From positions 1 through 64,000 of the forward strand of contig JBCCJI010000005.1 of assembly GCA_039027855.1 (NCBI GenBank): 64,000 nt of DNA. The letters are read 5' to 3'. The stretch is from Thermohalobaculum sp039027855. GTDB taxonomy: Bacteria; Pseudomonadota; Alphaproteobacteria; Rhodobacterales; Rhodobacteraceae. Of the stretch, positions 24,855 to 33,251 are shown piece after piece. Position numbers and translations under genes: made by a program. The stretch's first letter is position 1. Each line of letters begins with the position of its first letter. The notes beneath the pieces are model-generated. The model was given only the letters and a program-made list of their open reading frames with translations, did not search any database and had not been told where the DNA came from.

Positions 24855-25160
24855 TCAGGTGTTCGCCGACCAGCCGCCTTGGGCGATCAGTTCCTTGATC
24901 TTCGCGGCATCGTATTCCGCATCGAGCCGCGCGGCCGTCTGTTCCGCGACCGTTTCGATATCGCCGTCGACATCGACCGGGTCGCCGCGACGCCATTCTG
25001 CAAGATAGGTATCGCTGTCGCGCGCGCCGACCTTCATCGCGCATCTGTCAATGGCCTGCTCGAAGCGCTCGGGCAGAACGCGCTTCGCGGCCTTCCGACC
25101 CGCTTTCACGACCACCTGTGCGGGAATATCCCGCCAGAATACGATGCTGAGCTTCGCCAT
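24855..25160 (-). CDS. 'Virulence factor' domain protein of one-carbon cluster
   Basis: A 101-aa cytoplasmic protein of the conserved family annotated 'virulence factor' (Pfam Virulence_fact). It begins MAKLSIVFWRDIPAQVVVKA, followed by GRKAAKRVLPERFEQAIDRC, then DTYLAEWRRGDPVDVDGDIE. The name is historical, and nothing in the sequence indicates virulence. It is the first gene of the unit with the MetF-like protein and the pterin methyltransferase, and such linkage suggests an accessory role in folate one-carbon transfer. The start ATG at 25160 is chosen because the family signature begins there. Confidence 0.8.
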   Translation of the reverse strand: MAKLSIVFWRDIPAQVVVKAGRKAAKRVLPERFEQAIDRCAMKVGARDSDTYLAEWRRGDPVDVDGDIETVAEQTAARLDAEYDAAKIKELIAQGGWSANT

Positions 25161-25349
25161 GATGCCCTCCGCCTTCGTTCCAGCGATAGGGCGCCGAGCG
25201 CTGCGGCGATGTGGTGATTTCGACCAGAAAAGCTCGATCTGCGACACCGCCGAGAAAGTCGTCGTAAAGTGCCTAAGACGCGGAAGCCGGATCCGCCGCT
25301 TGAAGCCACGCGCGCGCTGCAGTACTTTTCGCGCCAGCGAAAGGTGGAC

Positions 25350-26231
25350 ATGATGGCCGGCACAGCGCCCACGATCAGCTTCGAGTTTTTTCCGCCGAAG
25401 ACACCTAAGTCAGCGGCAGCACTCTGGCAGTCGGTTGAGCGGCTGGCCCCGCTTGGCCCGTCTTTCGTCTCGGTGACTTACGGGGCAGGCGGCACGACAC
25501 GCGACCGGACGATGTCTGCGATCCTTGCCATGGTGCAGCGGGCACAGCTGACGGTCGCCGGTCACCTGACATGCGTGGGTGCCAGCCGCGATGACGTGCT
25601 GCGGGTTGCCCAGAATTATGCACGCCTCGGCTGCCGCCGCATTGTTGCGCTTCGCGGTGATCCGCCGGCCGGTCACGGCCCTTTCACGCCCGAGCCCGAT
25701 GGTTTCGCCAGCTCGGTGGAGCTGATCGAAGCGCTCGCCGCGGATGGGCAGTTCGAGATCACCGTCGGCGCCTATCCCGAGAAACATCCCGAGGCGGCCG
25801 ATCATGCCGCCGACATCGCTTATCTGAAGCGCAAGGTGGATGCCGGGGCCACCTCGGCGATCACGCAGTTCTTCTTCGAGAACGAGACGTTCCTGCGCTT
25901 CCGCGATGCTTGCGTCAAAGCCGGCATCGACGTGCCGATCCTACCGGGAATCCTGCCTGTCGACGATTTTGATAAGATGGTCAGTTTCGCAGCGCGTTGC
26001 GGCACGAGCGTACCGGGCTGGATGCATGACGCCTATGCCAATGCCGAGGATGACGAGGCGCACGACCTGCTCTCTCTCGCCATCGCGGCGGAGCAGTGCG
26101 ATGGCCTGATGCGCGAGGGGGTGGACCACATCCACATCTACACCCTCAACAAGCCCGACATGCCCTTCCAGCTTTGCCGCGCGATCGGTGTGGAGCCGCA
26201 GGCCGCCCGCCTCGCTGAAGCCGGAGGTTGA
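25350..26231 (+). CDS. metF: 5,10-Methylenetetrahydrofolate reductase
   Basis: MetF reduces methylene-THF to methyl-THF with FAD and NADH, feeding methionine synthase. The 293-aa product (ATG 25350; a second ATG follows immediately) has ISFEFFPPKTPKSAAALWQS, FVSVTYGAGGTTRDRTMSAI with the catalytic glutamate in SFEFF, HLTCVGASRDDV, IVALRGDPPAG, VGAYPEKHPEA and ITQFFFENETFLRF. It is divergent from the MetF-like/methyltransferase unit over 189 bp. An inverted repeat TTTCGC/GCGAAA (25327-25342) overlaps the AAAGG ribosome site. Confidence 0.96.
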   Translation: MMAGTAPTISFEFFPPKTPKSAAALWQSVERLAPLGPSFVSVTYGAGGTTRDRTMSAILAMVQRAQLTVAGHLTCVGASRDDVLRVAQNYARLGCRRIVALRGDPPAGHGPFTPEPDGFASSVELIEALAADGQFEITVGAYPEKHPEAADHAADIAYLKRKVDAGATSAITQFFFENETFLRFRDACVKAGIDVPILPGILPVDDFDKMVSFAARCGTSVPGWMHDAYANAEDDEAHDLLSLAIAAEQCDGLMREGVDHIHIYTLNKPDMPFQLCRAIGVEPQAARLAEAGG

Positions 26232-26315
26232 TGCGTCGGTCCTGGCGAGCTGCTTCGCTTGCAGCCCATGCCCGGCAGTCCCTATGTTCAGGGGACAAGG
26301 AAGGGACCGCGCAGC

Positions 26316-27440
26316 ATGGACGGCGCAGAAATCAGCAGTGATGCGACGGCTAGCGCCACGGGGAATGGTCGCGATGGGGCAAGCGCTTGCAAGGCACGCG
26401 GTCCCATCGCTGCCCTCGATCTCGGCACCAACAACTGCCGTCTTCTGATCGCACAGCCTCAGGGCGAGGATTTCCGCGTCATCGACGCGTTCTCGCGACC
26501 CGTCCGCTTGGGCGAGGGGATGGAACAGCACCGTGTCCTCTCCCGTGTGGCGCAGGATCGCGCGATCAAGGCGCTACGCATCTGCGCGGGTAAGCTTCGC
26601 CAGCACCGGGTTGCCGGCTGTCGGCTGATCGCGACCGAGGCCTGTCGCCGCGCCGAGAACGGCCGCAGTTTCGCGCGCCGCGTCAGGCGCGAGACCGGGC
26701 TCACGCTGCGCATCGTCTCGGCCGAGGAAGAAGCCCGCTTTGCCGTCGCGGGTTGCGCGCCACTGGTCGATCCCGAGGCCGAGCAACTGCTGGTCATCGA
26801 TATCGGCGGCGGGTCGACCGAACTTATTTGGGTCGACCTCTCCGCGACGACGGCTGCTAAGCGGCGCGCCCTCGTCAAAGCGCTCGCGCCTCTGCTGCCG
26901 GGCGATGATTGCGAGAATTGCCGCGCGGCTGAAACCCATGTGTCCGACTGGCGCTCGGTGCCATTCGGCGTGTCGACGCTGCATGACCGTTTCGCTGGCA
27001 TCACCGATGACCGCGCACGCTATGACGCCATGGCGGCAAGCTTTGCCGAGGCACTTGCCGGTTTCAGACCGCTCGAGACCTGCGATCGTGCCGGCCAGTG
27101 CCGTAAGCTACAGATCATCGGCGTCTCGGGCACGGCAACGACGTTCGGTGCCCTCCATCTCGGCCTGCGCGTCTATGATCGCACCAAGGTTGACGGTCTC
27201 TGGCTCGATTGCAGCGATGCCCGCGCCGTCACCGAAAGACTGCTCGGTCTCGGTACGGGCGGGCGCGCACGCTGCCCCGGCATCGGGCGTAACCGGTCTG
27301 AATTGGTCATCTCGGGCGCCGCGATCCTGTCGACGGTGCTCGATACCTGGCCGACACGGCGCCTGCGCATCGCCGATCGGGGCCTTTGCGAAGGGATGCT
27401 GTACGGTCTTTTGCACCATCAGAAACTGATCGCTGGCTGA
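26316..27440 (+). CDS. ppx: Ppx/GppA family phosphatase
   Basis: A 374-aa exopolyphosphatase/pppGpp phosphohydrolase-family protein of the ASKHA fold. It shows IAALDLGTNNCRLLIAQPQG (phosphate-1 motif) near residues 31-50, VSAEEEARFAVAGCAPLVD, and LVIDIGGGSTELIWVDLSAT (phosphate-2). The C-terminal part carries IIGVSGTATTFGALHLGLRV. Which of polyphosphate or pppGpp is the substrate cannot be told. The ATG at 26316 with AAGGAAGG upstream is preferred to one at 26259. The TGA overlaps the ATG of rlmE. Confidence 0.9.
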   Translation: MDGAEISSDATASATGNGRDGASACKARGPIAALDLGTNNCRLLIAQPQGEDFRVIDAFSRPVRLGEGMEQHRVLSRVAQDRAIKALRICAGKLRQHRVAGCRLIATEACRRAENGRSFARRVRRETGLTLRIVSAEEEARFAVAGCAPLVDPEAEQLLVIDIGGGSTELIWVDLSATTAAKRRALVKALAPLLPGDDCENCRAAETHVSDWRSVPFGVSTLHDRFAGITDDRARYDAMAASFAEALAGFRPLETCDRAGQCRKLQIIGVSGTATTFGALHLGLRVYDRTKVDGLWLDCSDARAVTERLLGLGTGGRARCPGIGRNRSELVISGAAILSTVLDTWPTRRLRIADRGLCEGMLYGLLHHQKLIAG

Positions 27441-28276
27441 TGGCGCGGGGACGGACAGGTAGCGGCGCAGGCGGCGCCGATGGCGGCGCACGGCCACGCA
27501 AATCCGGCGCAAGAACCGGCGCAAAGCCTGGGGGCAAAGCCGGCCCGCAACCGGGTGCCTCGGGTCGCGGCCAGAGGGCGCTGCACGAGAAGGTCAAGAC
27601 CGCCAAGGGGCGAAAGCTGTCGTCGACGCTCTGGCTCGAACGCCAGCTGAACGATCCTTACGTGCGCCGTGCCCGGGCCGACGGCTATCGCGGCCGCGCC
27701 GCCTACAAGCTGATCGAGATCGACGACAAGTTCCGTTTCCTCGCAGCCGGCAAACGCGTCGTCGACCTAGGCTGCGCGCCGGGCGGCTGGTGCCAGGTCG
27801 CCGTCGCTCGCGTGAACGCGGACGGCAGCCGAAAGGGGCGACCACGGGGTCATATTCTCGGCGTCGACATCCAGGAGGTCGAGCCCATCGCCGGCACCGA
27901 TCTCATGGTGCTGGACTTTCTCGACGAGGGCGCGGAGGACGCCGTGCGCGCCCGTCTCGACGGCCCAGCCGACGTGGTGCTCTCCGACATGGCCGCCGCC
28001 TCCTCTGGCCACCGTCCGACGGATCATCTGCGCATCGTTGCCCTCGCCGAGGCCGCGGCCGAGTTCGCGATCGACGTGCTTGAGCCAGGCGGGACGTATG
28101 TTGCCAAGGTCCTGCAGGGCGGCACGGAGGGCGATCTGCTGAAGCGCCTCAAACAGTGTTTCGCCAAGGTCCAGCATTTCAAGCCGCCGGCCAGCCGCAA
28201 GGACTCCGCCGAGATGTATGTGGTCGCGACCGGTTTCCGCCCGGCCGATCCGGTCGCCACGGACGACACGCCGTGA
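27440..28276 (+). CDS. rlmE: 23S rRNA 2'-O-methyltransferase RlmE (FtsJ)
   Basis: RlmE methylates the ribose of a uridine in the 23S A-loop using SAM. The 278-aa protein carries a glycine- and basic-rich N-terminal extension of about 50 residues and then the FtsJ core: RARADGYRGRAAYKLIEIDD with the catalytic lysine, VVDLGCAPGGWCQVAV (SAM site), VVLSDMAAASSGHRPTDHL with the aspartate, TYVAKVLQGG and SAEMYVVATGF with the glutamate. The K-D-K-E tetrad is complete. It is coupled to ppx by a TGATG overlap. Confidence 0.96.
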   Translation: MARGRTGSGAGGADGGARPRKSGARTGAKPGGKAGPQPGASGRGQRALHEKVKTAKGRKLSSTLWLERQLNDPYVRRARADGYRGRAAYKLIEIDDKFRFLAAGKRVVDLGCAPGGWCQVAVARVNADGSRKGRPRGHILGVDIQEVEPIAGTDLMVLDFLDEGAEDAVRARLDGPADVVLSDMAAASSGHRPTDHLRIVALAEAAAEFAIDVLEPGGTYVAKVLQGGTEGDLLKRLKQCFAKVQHFKPPASRKDSAEMYVVATGFRPADPVATDDTP

Positions 28277-28459
28277 CGCCATCTGTCCGGCCACGCACCC
28301 CCTGCAATGCGGTCAGGCCCCTTAGGTTCTCCGGAGCACCACTCTGCTTCCGTGAGCTTTGAGAAGCGAATCCCCGATCTGCGCCCGACGATCTTCAGCA
28401 TTTTGCGCACGAAAGACGATCCTAGGCGCACCGGAGTGCACCCCGCTCCAGCACGGCAA

Positions 28460-29527
28460 TCATCCCCGGTGGCCTCTGGCGTGGAAGATGAAGCCCAACA
28501 GGTTCAGCAGCACCTGCGCCGCCAGGATCGCCGTGGAGCCCGTCTGGTCGTAGTCCGGCGCCACCTCGACAAGGTCGACGCCCACGATCTCGTGGCGCTT
28601 TGCCAACGCTTGCAGCATCTCCAGCACGTCATAGTAGAGAAAACCGCCATGGCTCGGTGTGCCGGTCCCGGCGGCGATGGAGGGGCAAAAGGCGTCGATA
28701 TCGATCGTCACATACACGCTTGCGCCCTTCGGCACCCGCGCGATCACGCCGTCTGCCCCCAGCCGCCGCGCCTGGCGCACACTCAGGATGTCCGAACCCA
28801 TCGCTCGGGCATCGTCATAGCCCTCCCGCGCGGTGGAGCTGACGTTGCGAATGCCGATCTGAGTCAGGCCAGTGACATAGTCGCGCTCGGCGGCCCGGCG
28901 CATCGGGTTGCCGTGCCCGTATTTGACCCCATGACGCACATCGACGAAATCCAGATGCGCATCGATCTGCACCACGTGGATCGGCCCTTGCCCGTCGAAC
29001 GCCGCAATGGCCGGGATATTGATCGAGTGATCGCCCCCAATCACCACTGGCATTGCCCCCGCGCCGAGCGCCGCGCGCACGCCGGCCTCGATGTTCGCGT
29101 GGCTCGTGACGGTGTCGGTATGCACGATATCCGCGTCGCCCATATCGACGATCCGCACGCTTTCCGGCAGATAGACAGCATCGTCCTCGTGGTCGTAAGC
29201 CCCTGCATGTCCGAAGGAAAACAGGGTCGACGCCTCGCGCACCGCGCGTGGCCCAAACCGGGCGCCCGCCCGCCACTGAGTGCCCGCATCGAAGGGCGCA
29301 CCCAGCACGGCCACATCGGCTTTCAGCGCCGCCCAGTCGCTGACGAAGGGCCGCTTGCCAAAGGTGCAGATCCCCGTGAACGGCAGGTCGAGCCGCCCCC
29401 CATCATAGCCGTGACCCGCCATCGCCCTGCGCCCTCCTGTACTGCGCCCTCCTGTACTGCCGCGCCCATCTAGGAGCGCATCGCGCAGCCTCGCAACATC
29501 GTCAGGGTTGTCGTTCCGATCCGCCAC
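28460..29527 (-). CDS. Agmatinase/ureohydrolase family enzyme
   Basis: A manganese ureohydrolase that releases urea from a guanidino compound. The 355-aa product has all metal motifs: GGDHSINIPAI, QIDAHLDFVDVRHG and YVTIDIDAFCPSIAAGTGTP. RAGARFGPRAVREAS near the N-terminal third is typical of the agmatinase/guanidinobutyrase branch. Agmatine, guanidinobutyrate and guanidinopropionate all remain possible substrates. The start is a GTG at 29527. The N-terminus contains a duplicated GRSTG unit caused by a 15-bp tandem repeat (29431-29460). No polyamine genes are adjacent. Confidence 0.88.
   Translation of the reverse strand: MADRNDNPDDVARLRDALLDGRGSTGGRSTGGRRAMAGHGYDGGRLDLPFTGICTFGKRPFVSDWAALKADVAVLGAPFDAGTQWRAGARFGPRAVREASTLFSFGHAGAYDHEDDAVYLPESVRIVDMGDADIVHTDTVTSHANIEAGVRAALGAGAMPVVIGGDHSINIPAIAAFDGQGPIHVVQIDAHLDFVDVRHGVKYGHGNPMRRAAERDYVTGLTQIGIRNVSSTAREGYDDARAMGSDILSVRQARRLGADGVIARVPKGASVYVTIDIDAFCPSIAAGTGTPSHGGFLYYDVLEMLQALAKRHEIVGVDLVEVAPDYDQTGSTAILAAQVLLNLLGFIFHARGHRG
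29431..29460. repeat. 15-bp tandem duplication inside ureohydrolase gene
   Basis: Two perfect head-to-tail copies of a 15-bp unit (29431-29445 and 29446-29460) encode a duplicated GRSTG pentapeptide in the N-terminal tail of the ureohydrolase. The duplication is in frame and lies before the conserved fold, so it should be tolerated. It could vary in copy number between strains. Confidence 0.85.
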
Positions 29528-29629
29528 CGATCACGACCCTTGCTACGCTGGAGACACGCCTTTCCAACGGCGGAGCGGCATGCAATAGAGCGGCGCACTC
29601 AACCCGATGGGCAGTAGGAGACCGGGGCA

Positions 29630-31087
29630 GTGCAGATCCGCGAAGCGCTCACCTTTGACGATGTCTTGTTGGTGCCCGGCGCGTCCGAAGTGATACCGGC
29701 AGACGCCGATCTCCGCACCCGCATCACGCGCGAGATCGACCTGAACATCCCGCTGGTCTCCTCGGCGATGGACACCGTGACCGAGGGGGCCATGGCCATC
29801 GCCATGGCGCAGGCAGGCGGGCTTGGCGTGATCCACCGCAACCTCGACCTCGAGGCGCAGGCAGCCGCTGTCCGGCAGGTCAAACGTTTCGAGAGCGGGA
29901 TCGTCTATGAACCGATCACGCTTGGCCCCGACCAGACGCTGGCCGATGCGCAGGCCCTGCAGGAGCGCTACCGGATCACCGGCTTCCCGGTCGTGGAGCC
30001 CGGTGGCCGCCTTGCCGGCATCCTGACCAACCGCGACATGCGTTTCTCCGAGGACCCGACAATCCCGGTCCGCGAGCTGATGACGTCATCGAACCTCGCC
30101 ACCGTCAGCGAGCCCGTCGATCTGGACGAGGCCAAGCGTGTGATGCAGGCCCGGCGTATCGAAAAGCTGTTGGTCGTCAATGGTGAGGGGCACTGCACCG
30201 GCCTGCTGACGGTCAAGGATATCCAGAAGGCCGTGCTCAACCCCTATGCCTGCAAGGATGCTATGGGCCGCCTGCGTGTCGCCGCCGCCTCCACGGTAGG
30301 CGATGCCGGCTTCTCGCGCTCCGAGGCGCTGATCGATGCGGGCGTCGACCTTGTGGTCATCGATACCGCCCATGGCCACTCAAAGGCTGTGGCCGAGGCC
30401 GTGACGCGCGTGAAAAAGCTCTCCAACGCCGTGCAGGTGGTTGCGGGCAATGTCGCAACGGCCGAGGCGACGCGCGCGCTGATCGATGCCGGGGCCGATG
30501 CGGTGAAGATCGGCATCGGTCCCGGCTCGATCTGCACCACCCGCGTGGTCGCAGGCGTTGGCGTGCCGCAGCTGACCGCCGTGATGGACTGTGCCGAGGC
30601 GGCGGCGGCGACCGCCACACCGGTGATCGCGGATGGCGGGATCAAGTTCTCGGGCGATCTGGCCAAGGCCATCGCCGCTGGTGCCGACTGCGCCATGGTG
30701 GGCTCGATGCTGGCCGGCACCGATGAGAGCCCGGGCGAGGTCTTTCTGTTTCAGGGCCGAAGCTACAAGGCTTACCGCGGCATGGGCAGCGTCGGCGCCA
30801 TGGCCCGCGGCTCGGCCGACCGCTATTTCCAGAAGGACATCCAGGACACCCAGAAACTGGTGCCCGAGGGTATCGAGGGCCAGGTCCCGTACAAGGGCCC
30901 GGTCGGCGCCGTGCTGCACCAGATGACCGGCGGGCTGCGCGCCTCCATGGGCTATACCGGCCACCGCACCATCGAGGCGATGAAGGGCGCCTGCCAGTTC
31001 GTCCGCATCACCGGCGCCGGCCTGAAAGAGAGCCATGTACACGACGTGCAGATCACCCGCGAGAGCCCGAACTACCGCTCGGAATGA
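29630..31087 (+). CDS. guaB: Inosine-5'-monophosphate dehydrogenase
   Basis: GuaB oxidises IMP to XMP with NAD, the committed step to GMP. The 485-aa protein starts at GTG (29630) after TAGGAG. It has LTFDDVLLVPGASEVIPADA, then a CBS-domain pair inserted at about residues 90-200 (ITGFPVVEPGGRLAGILTNR, LLVVNGEGHCTGLLTVKDIQ). The catalytic loop KIGIGPGSICTTRVVAGVGV holds the active-site cysteine, and GSMLAGTDESPGE and KAYRGMGSVGAM follow. Length and domain order are normal. Confidence 0.98.
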   Translation: MQIREALTFDDVLLVPGASEVIPADADLRTRITREIDLNIPLVSSAMDTVTEGAMAIAMAQAGGLGVIHRNLDLEAQAAAVRQVKRFESGIVYEPITLGPDQTLADAQALQERYRITGFPVVEPGGRLAGILTNRDMRFSEDPTIPVRELMTSSNLATVSEPVDLDEAKRVMQARRIEKLLVVNGEGHCTGLLTVKDIQKAVLNPYACKDAMGRLRVAAASTVGDAGFSRSEALIDAGVDLVVIDTAHGHSKAVAEAVTRVKKLSNAVQVVAGNVATAEATRALIDAGADAVKIGIGPGSICTTRVVAGVGVPQLTAVMDCAEAAAATATPVIADGGIKFSGDLAKAIAAGADCAMVGSMLAGTDESPGEVFLFQGRSYKAYRGMGSVGAMARGSADRYFQKDIQDTQKLVPEGIEGQVPYKGPVGAVLHQMTGGLRASMGYTGHRTIEAMKGACQFVRITGAGLKESHVHDVQITRESPNYRSE

Positions 31088-31169
31088 CGTCTGAGCAGAC
31101 CTTGGGTGAGAACACGAAACCGCCTGGGACCTGTCCGAAGGGTTTCTGTTTCGGCCGGGTGTGCGGTCT

Positions 31170-31760
31170 TTAGGCGGCGTCGGTCACCTCCGCCGGGAGC
31201 CAGGCAAACGGCTGGAAGGCGGTATCGAGCGGCGTGTCGAAGAGGTGGTTGACGTAATTCGACATCACCTTCTGCGACAGGATCAGCACGACCTCCAGCA
31301 CATGGCGCTTGCCGTAGCCGGCGGCGTGGAACGCCGCGCGCGTCGTGGCATCGACATGACCGCGCCCTCGCAGGACGGACAGCGTGAAGACGCGCAGCGC
31401 CTCCAGCTTCGTGTCGTGCAGCACGCTCCCGGCCCGCAGCGCCACGATCAATTCCGGGTCAACCTTCTCGCGATGGGCGATGGCGGTATGGGCCGGCACG
31501 CAGTAGAGGCAGTTATGCGCCACATTGATCGCCTGCCAAACAACCGTGCGCTCTGCCGCATCGAAGGCGCTTTGGCCAACCAGTCCATGCACCCGCTGGT
31601 AGGCCTCCAACATGGCCGGGCTCTCCGCCATCACGCCGTGCAGATTGGGGATCATGCCAAACCCCGCGATCGAGTTCTTCAACAGCGGCTTCGAGCGCTC
31701 GGGCGCGGTGTCGATGGTGTGGACGGTCGGGGTATGGGGATTGGTATCGCTCTGGCCCAT
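31170..31760 (-). CDS. Carboxymuconolactone decarboxylase/AhpD-like protein
   Basis: A 196-aa protein of the CMD/AhpD superfamily, whose members use a CxxC-type thiol pair in peroxide defence. The motif NVAHNCLYCVPAHTAIAHRE near residues 98-117 carries two cysteines three residues apart with a histidine following, the expected active site. The rest is helical (ALRAGSVLHDTKLEALRVFT). The start MGQSDTN at 31760 follows a GGAGG-type sequence; upstream frame extension is unsupported. It is convergent with guaB, with 82 bp between the stops. Confidence 0.85.
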   Translation of the reverse strand: MGQSDTNPHTPTVHTIDTAPERSKPLLKNSIAGFGMIPNLHGVMAESPAMLEAYQRVHGLVGQSAFDAAERTVVWQAINVAHNCLYCVPAHTAIAHREKVDPELIVALRAGSVLHDTKLEALRVFTLSVLRGRGHVDATTRAAFHAAGYGKRHVLEVVLILSQKVMSNYVNHLFDTPLDTAFQPFAWLPAEVTDAA

Positions 31761-31911
31761 GGTGGCCTCCGTTCTGTCAGGAATGGCACGGGATGCGCCC
31801 GCCAATTGAGAGGCACCTAGTGTCGCCGCCCCGGTGTGGTGACCCCATCGCATCACCGCTGCGTGAGATGGACCACTCTGGCCGATCACGATGCCCGATG
31901 AGAGGTGCTGC

Positions 31912-33183
31912 ATGAGACCGGGCGCCCGCGTTCAAGCCGCCATCGATATCCTCGAACGATGGCATGGCAGTCACAGCCCCATTGACCGCATACTGGCCGA
32001 CTGGGGTAGGGCGCATCGGTTCGCGGGCTCGGGCGACCGACACGCGATTGCCAACATCGTCTACGATACGCTGCGTTCGGCGCGCAGTCTGCAGGTGATG
32101 GCGGGCGGCGCCGATCCGGATGACGGCCTCGCTGCCCTCGACCCACGATGCGCCGTCCTGGCGAGCCGAGTGGCGGCGGGCGAGGATCTGTCCGCCGTGG
32201 CCGATGGGAGCGCCCACGCCCCCGCCGCGCTGACCACCGGCGAGAGTGCCCGTTTCGCCAGGATGGGCGTGGAGGGCCCCGCGCGCCTCGCATCGGCCCC
32301 CCGTGGCGCTTGCCTCGACCTACCGGACTGTGTGGCAGACGCGGGCGAGCCCGCGCTCGCGGCCATCGCCGAGGCGCTGAGAAACCGCGCGCCAGTCTAT
32401 CTCCGCACCAACACGCTCCGTGCCACGCCGTCCGAAGCCATCAGCGCCCTCGCCGAGGACGGGATCGACGCGGCAGCGCTGCCAGAAGCCGGCCAAGCCG
32501 TCACCGGCGCGCAGGCGCCCGCCGCTCTGCACGTGCGTGAGGGCACCCGCCGGATCGCAGGGAGCCGCGCCTACCGCGACGGGCTTGTCGAGCTACAGGA
32601 TGCCGCCAGCCAGGCCAGCGTGACCCTCGCCGGGGTCCTACCGGGTATGTGGGTGCTTGATCTCTGCGCGGGCGGTGGTGGCAAGACCTTGGCCCTCGGT
32701 GCAGCACTTGGTGGGCGCGGTCGTCTTTTCGCCCATGACACTGCGCCCCGGCGGATGACCGATCTGCCAGCCAGGGCACGGCGCGCTGGCCTTGCTGTCA
32801 CGCAGGTGGCGAGCGCCGATCTTGCCGGCCTGCGCGGCCGCCCCGACATCGTCTTCGTCGATGCGCCCTGTTCTGGCAGCGGATCCTGGCGTCGCGATCC
32901 AGGCGGAAAATGGTGCTTCGACGCCGCAAGGCGCGCCAAGCTTGTCGAGACGCAGGACAGGCTGATCGACCAGGCCCTCGATCTCGTCGCGCCGAGCGGG
33001 AGTGTCCTGTTCGCCACCTGCTCGTTTCTGCCGGACGAAGGAGAGGCACGGCTACAGGCGCTCATCAGCCGCCGGCCCGACCTTGCCAGGATGGTGAGCG
33101 CTGCCTCGCGGTTCCGATGCATCCCTACAAAAGGGGGGCCAGACGGCTTTTTCGCAGCCCGTCTCGACAGGTCTGCGCGTTGA
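31912..33183 (+). CDS. RsmB/NOP-family RNA m5C methyltransferase
   Basis: A SAM-dependent RNA cytosine-5 methyltransferase. The 423-aa product has an N-terminal NusB-like/RsmB helical part (GARVQAAIDILERWHGSHSP, FAGSGDRHAIANIVYDTLRS) and a C-terminal Rossmann domain: LVELQDAASQASVTLAG, VLDLCAGGGGKTLALGAALG, VFVDAPCSGSGSWRRDPGGK with the PC catalytic motif, and LFATCSFLPDEGEAR with the second TC cysteine. The ATG at 31912 follows GAGAGGTG. The exact rRNA target cannot be given. It is 68 bp upstream of cckA on the same strand. Confidence 0.92.
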   Translation: MRPGARVQAAIDILERWHGSHSPIDRILADWGRAHRFAGSGDRHAIANIVYDTLRSARSLQVMAGGADPDDGLAALDPRCAVLASRVAAGEDLSAVADGSAHAPAALTTGESARFARMGVEGPARLASAPRGACLDLPDCVADAGEPALAAIAEALRNRAPVYLRTNTLRATPSEAISALAEDGIDAAALPEAGQAVTGAQAPAALHVREGTRRIAGSRAYRDGLVELQDAASQASVTLAGVLPGMWVLDLCAGGGGKTLALGAALGGRGRLFAHDTAPRRMTDLPARARRAGLAVTQVASADLAGLRGRPDIVFVDAPCSGSGSWRRDPGGKWCFDAARRAKLVETQDRLIDQALDLVAPSGSVLFATCSFLPDEGEARLQALISRRPDLARMVSAASRFRCIPTKGGPDGFFAARLDRSAR

Positions 33184-33251
33184 CCTTCATTCTTTCTTAA
33201 TGCCTCGCGCCAACCAAGGAGGGGGCCGGTTCAAGAACTGATGGGGCAGGG

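Noticed and set aside
31088..31169. Possible tRNA in the guaB downstream gap
   Set aside because: The sequence has no cloverleaf, TTCRANY arm or acceptor stem; no tRNA was found in any gap of the window.
33111..33125. Possible second SOS box before cckA (GTTC followed by N7)
   Set aside because: The second half reads TCCC instead of GTTC, so it does not meet the GTTC-N7-GTTC consensus. LexA control of cckA is not supported by this sequence.
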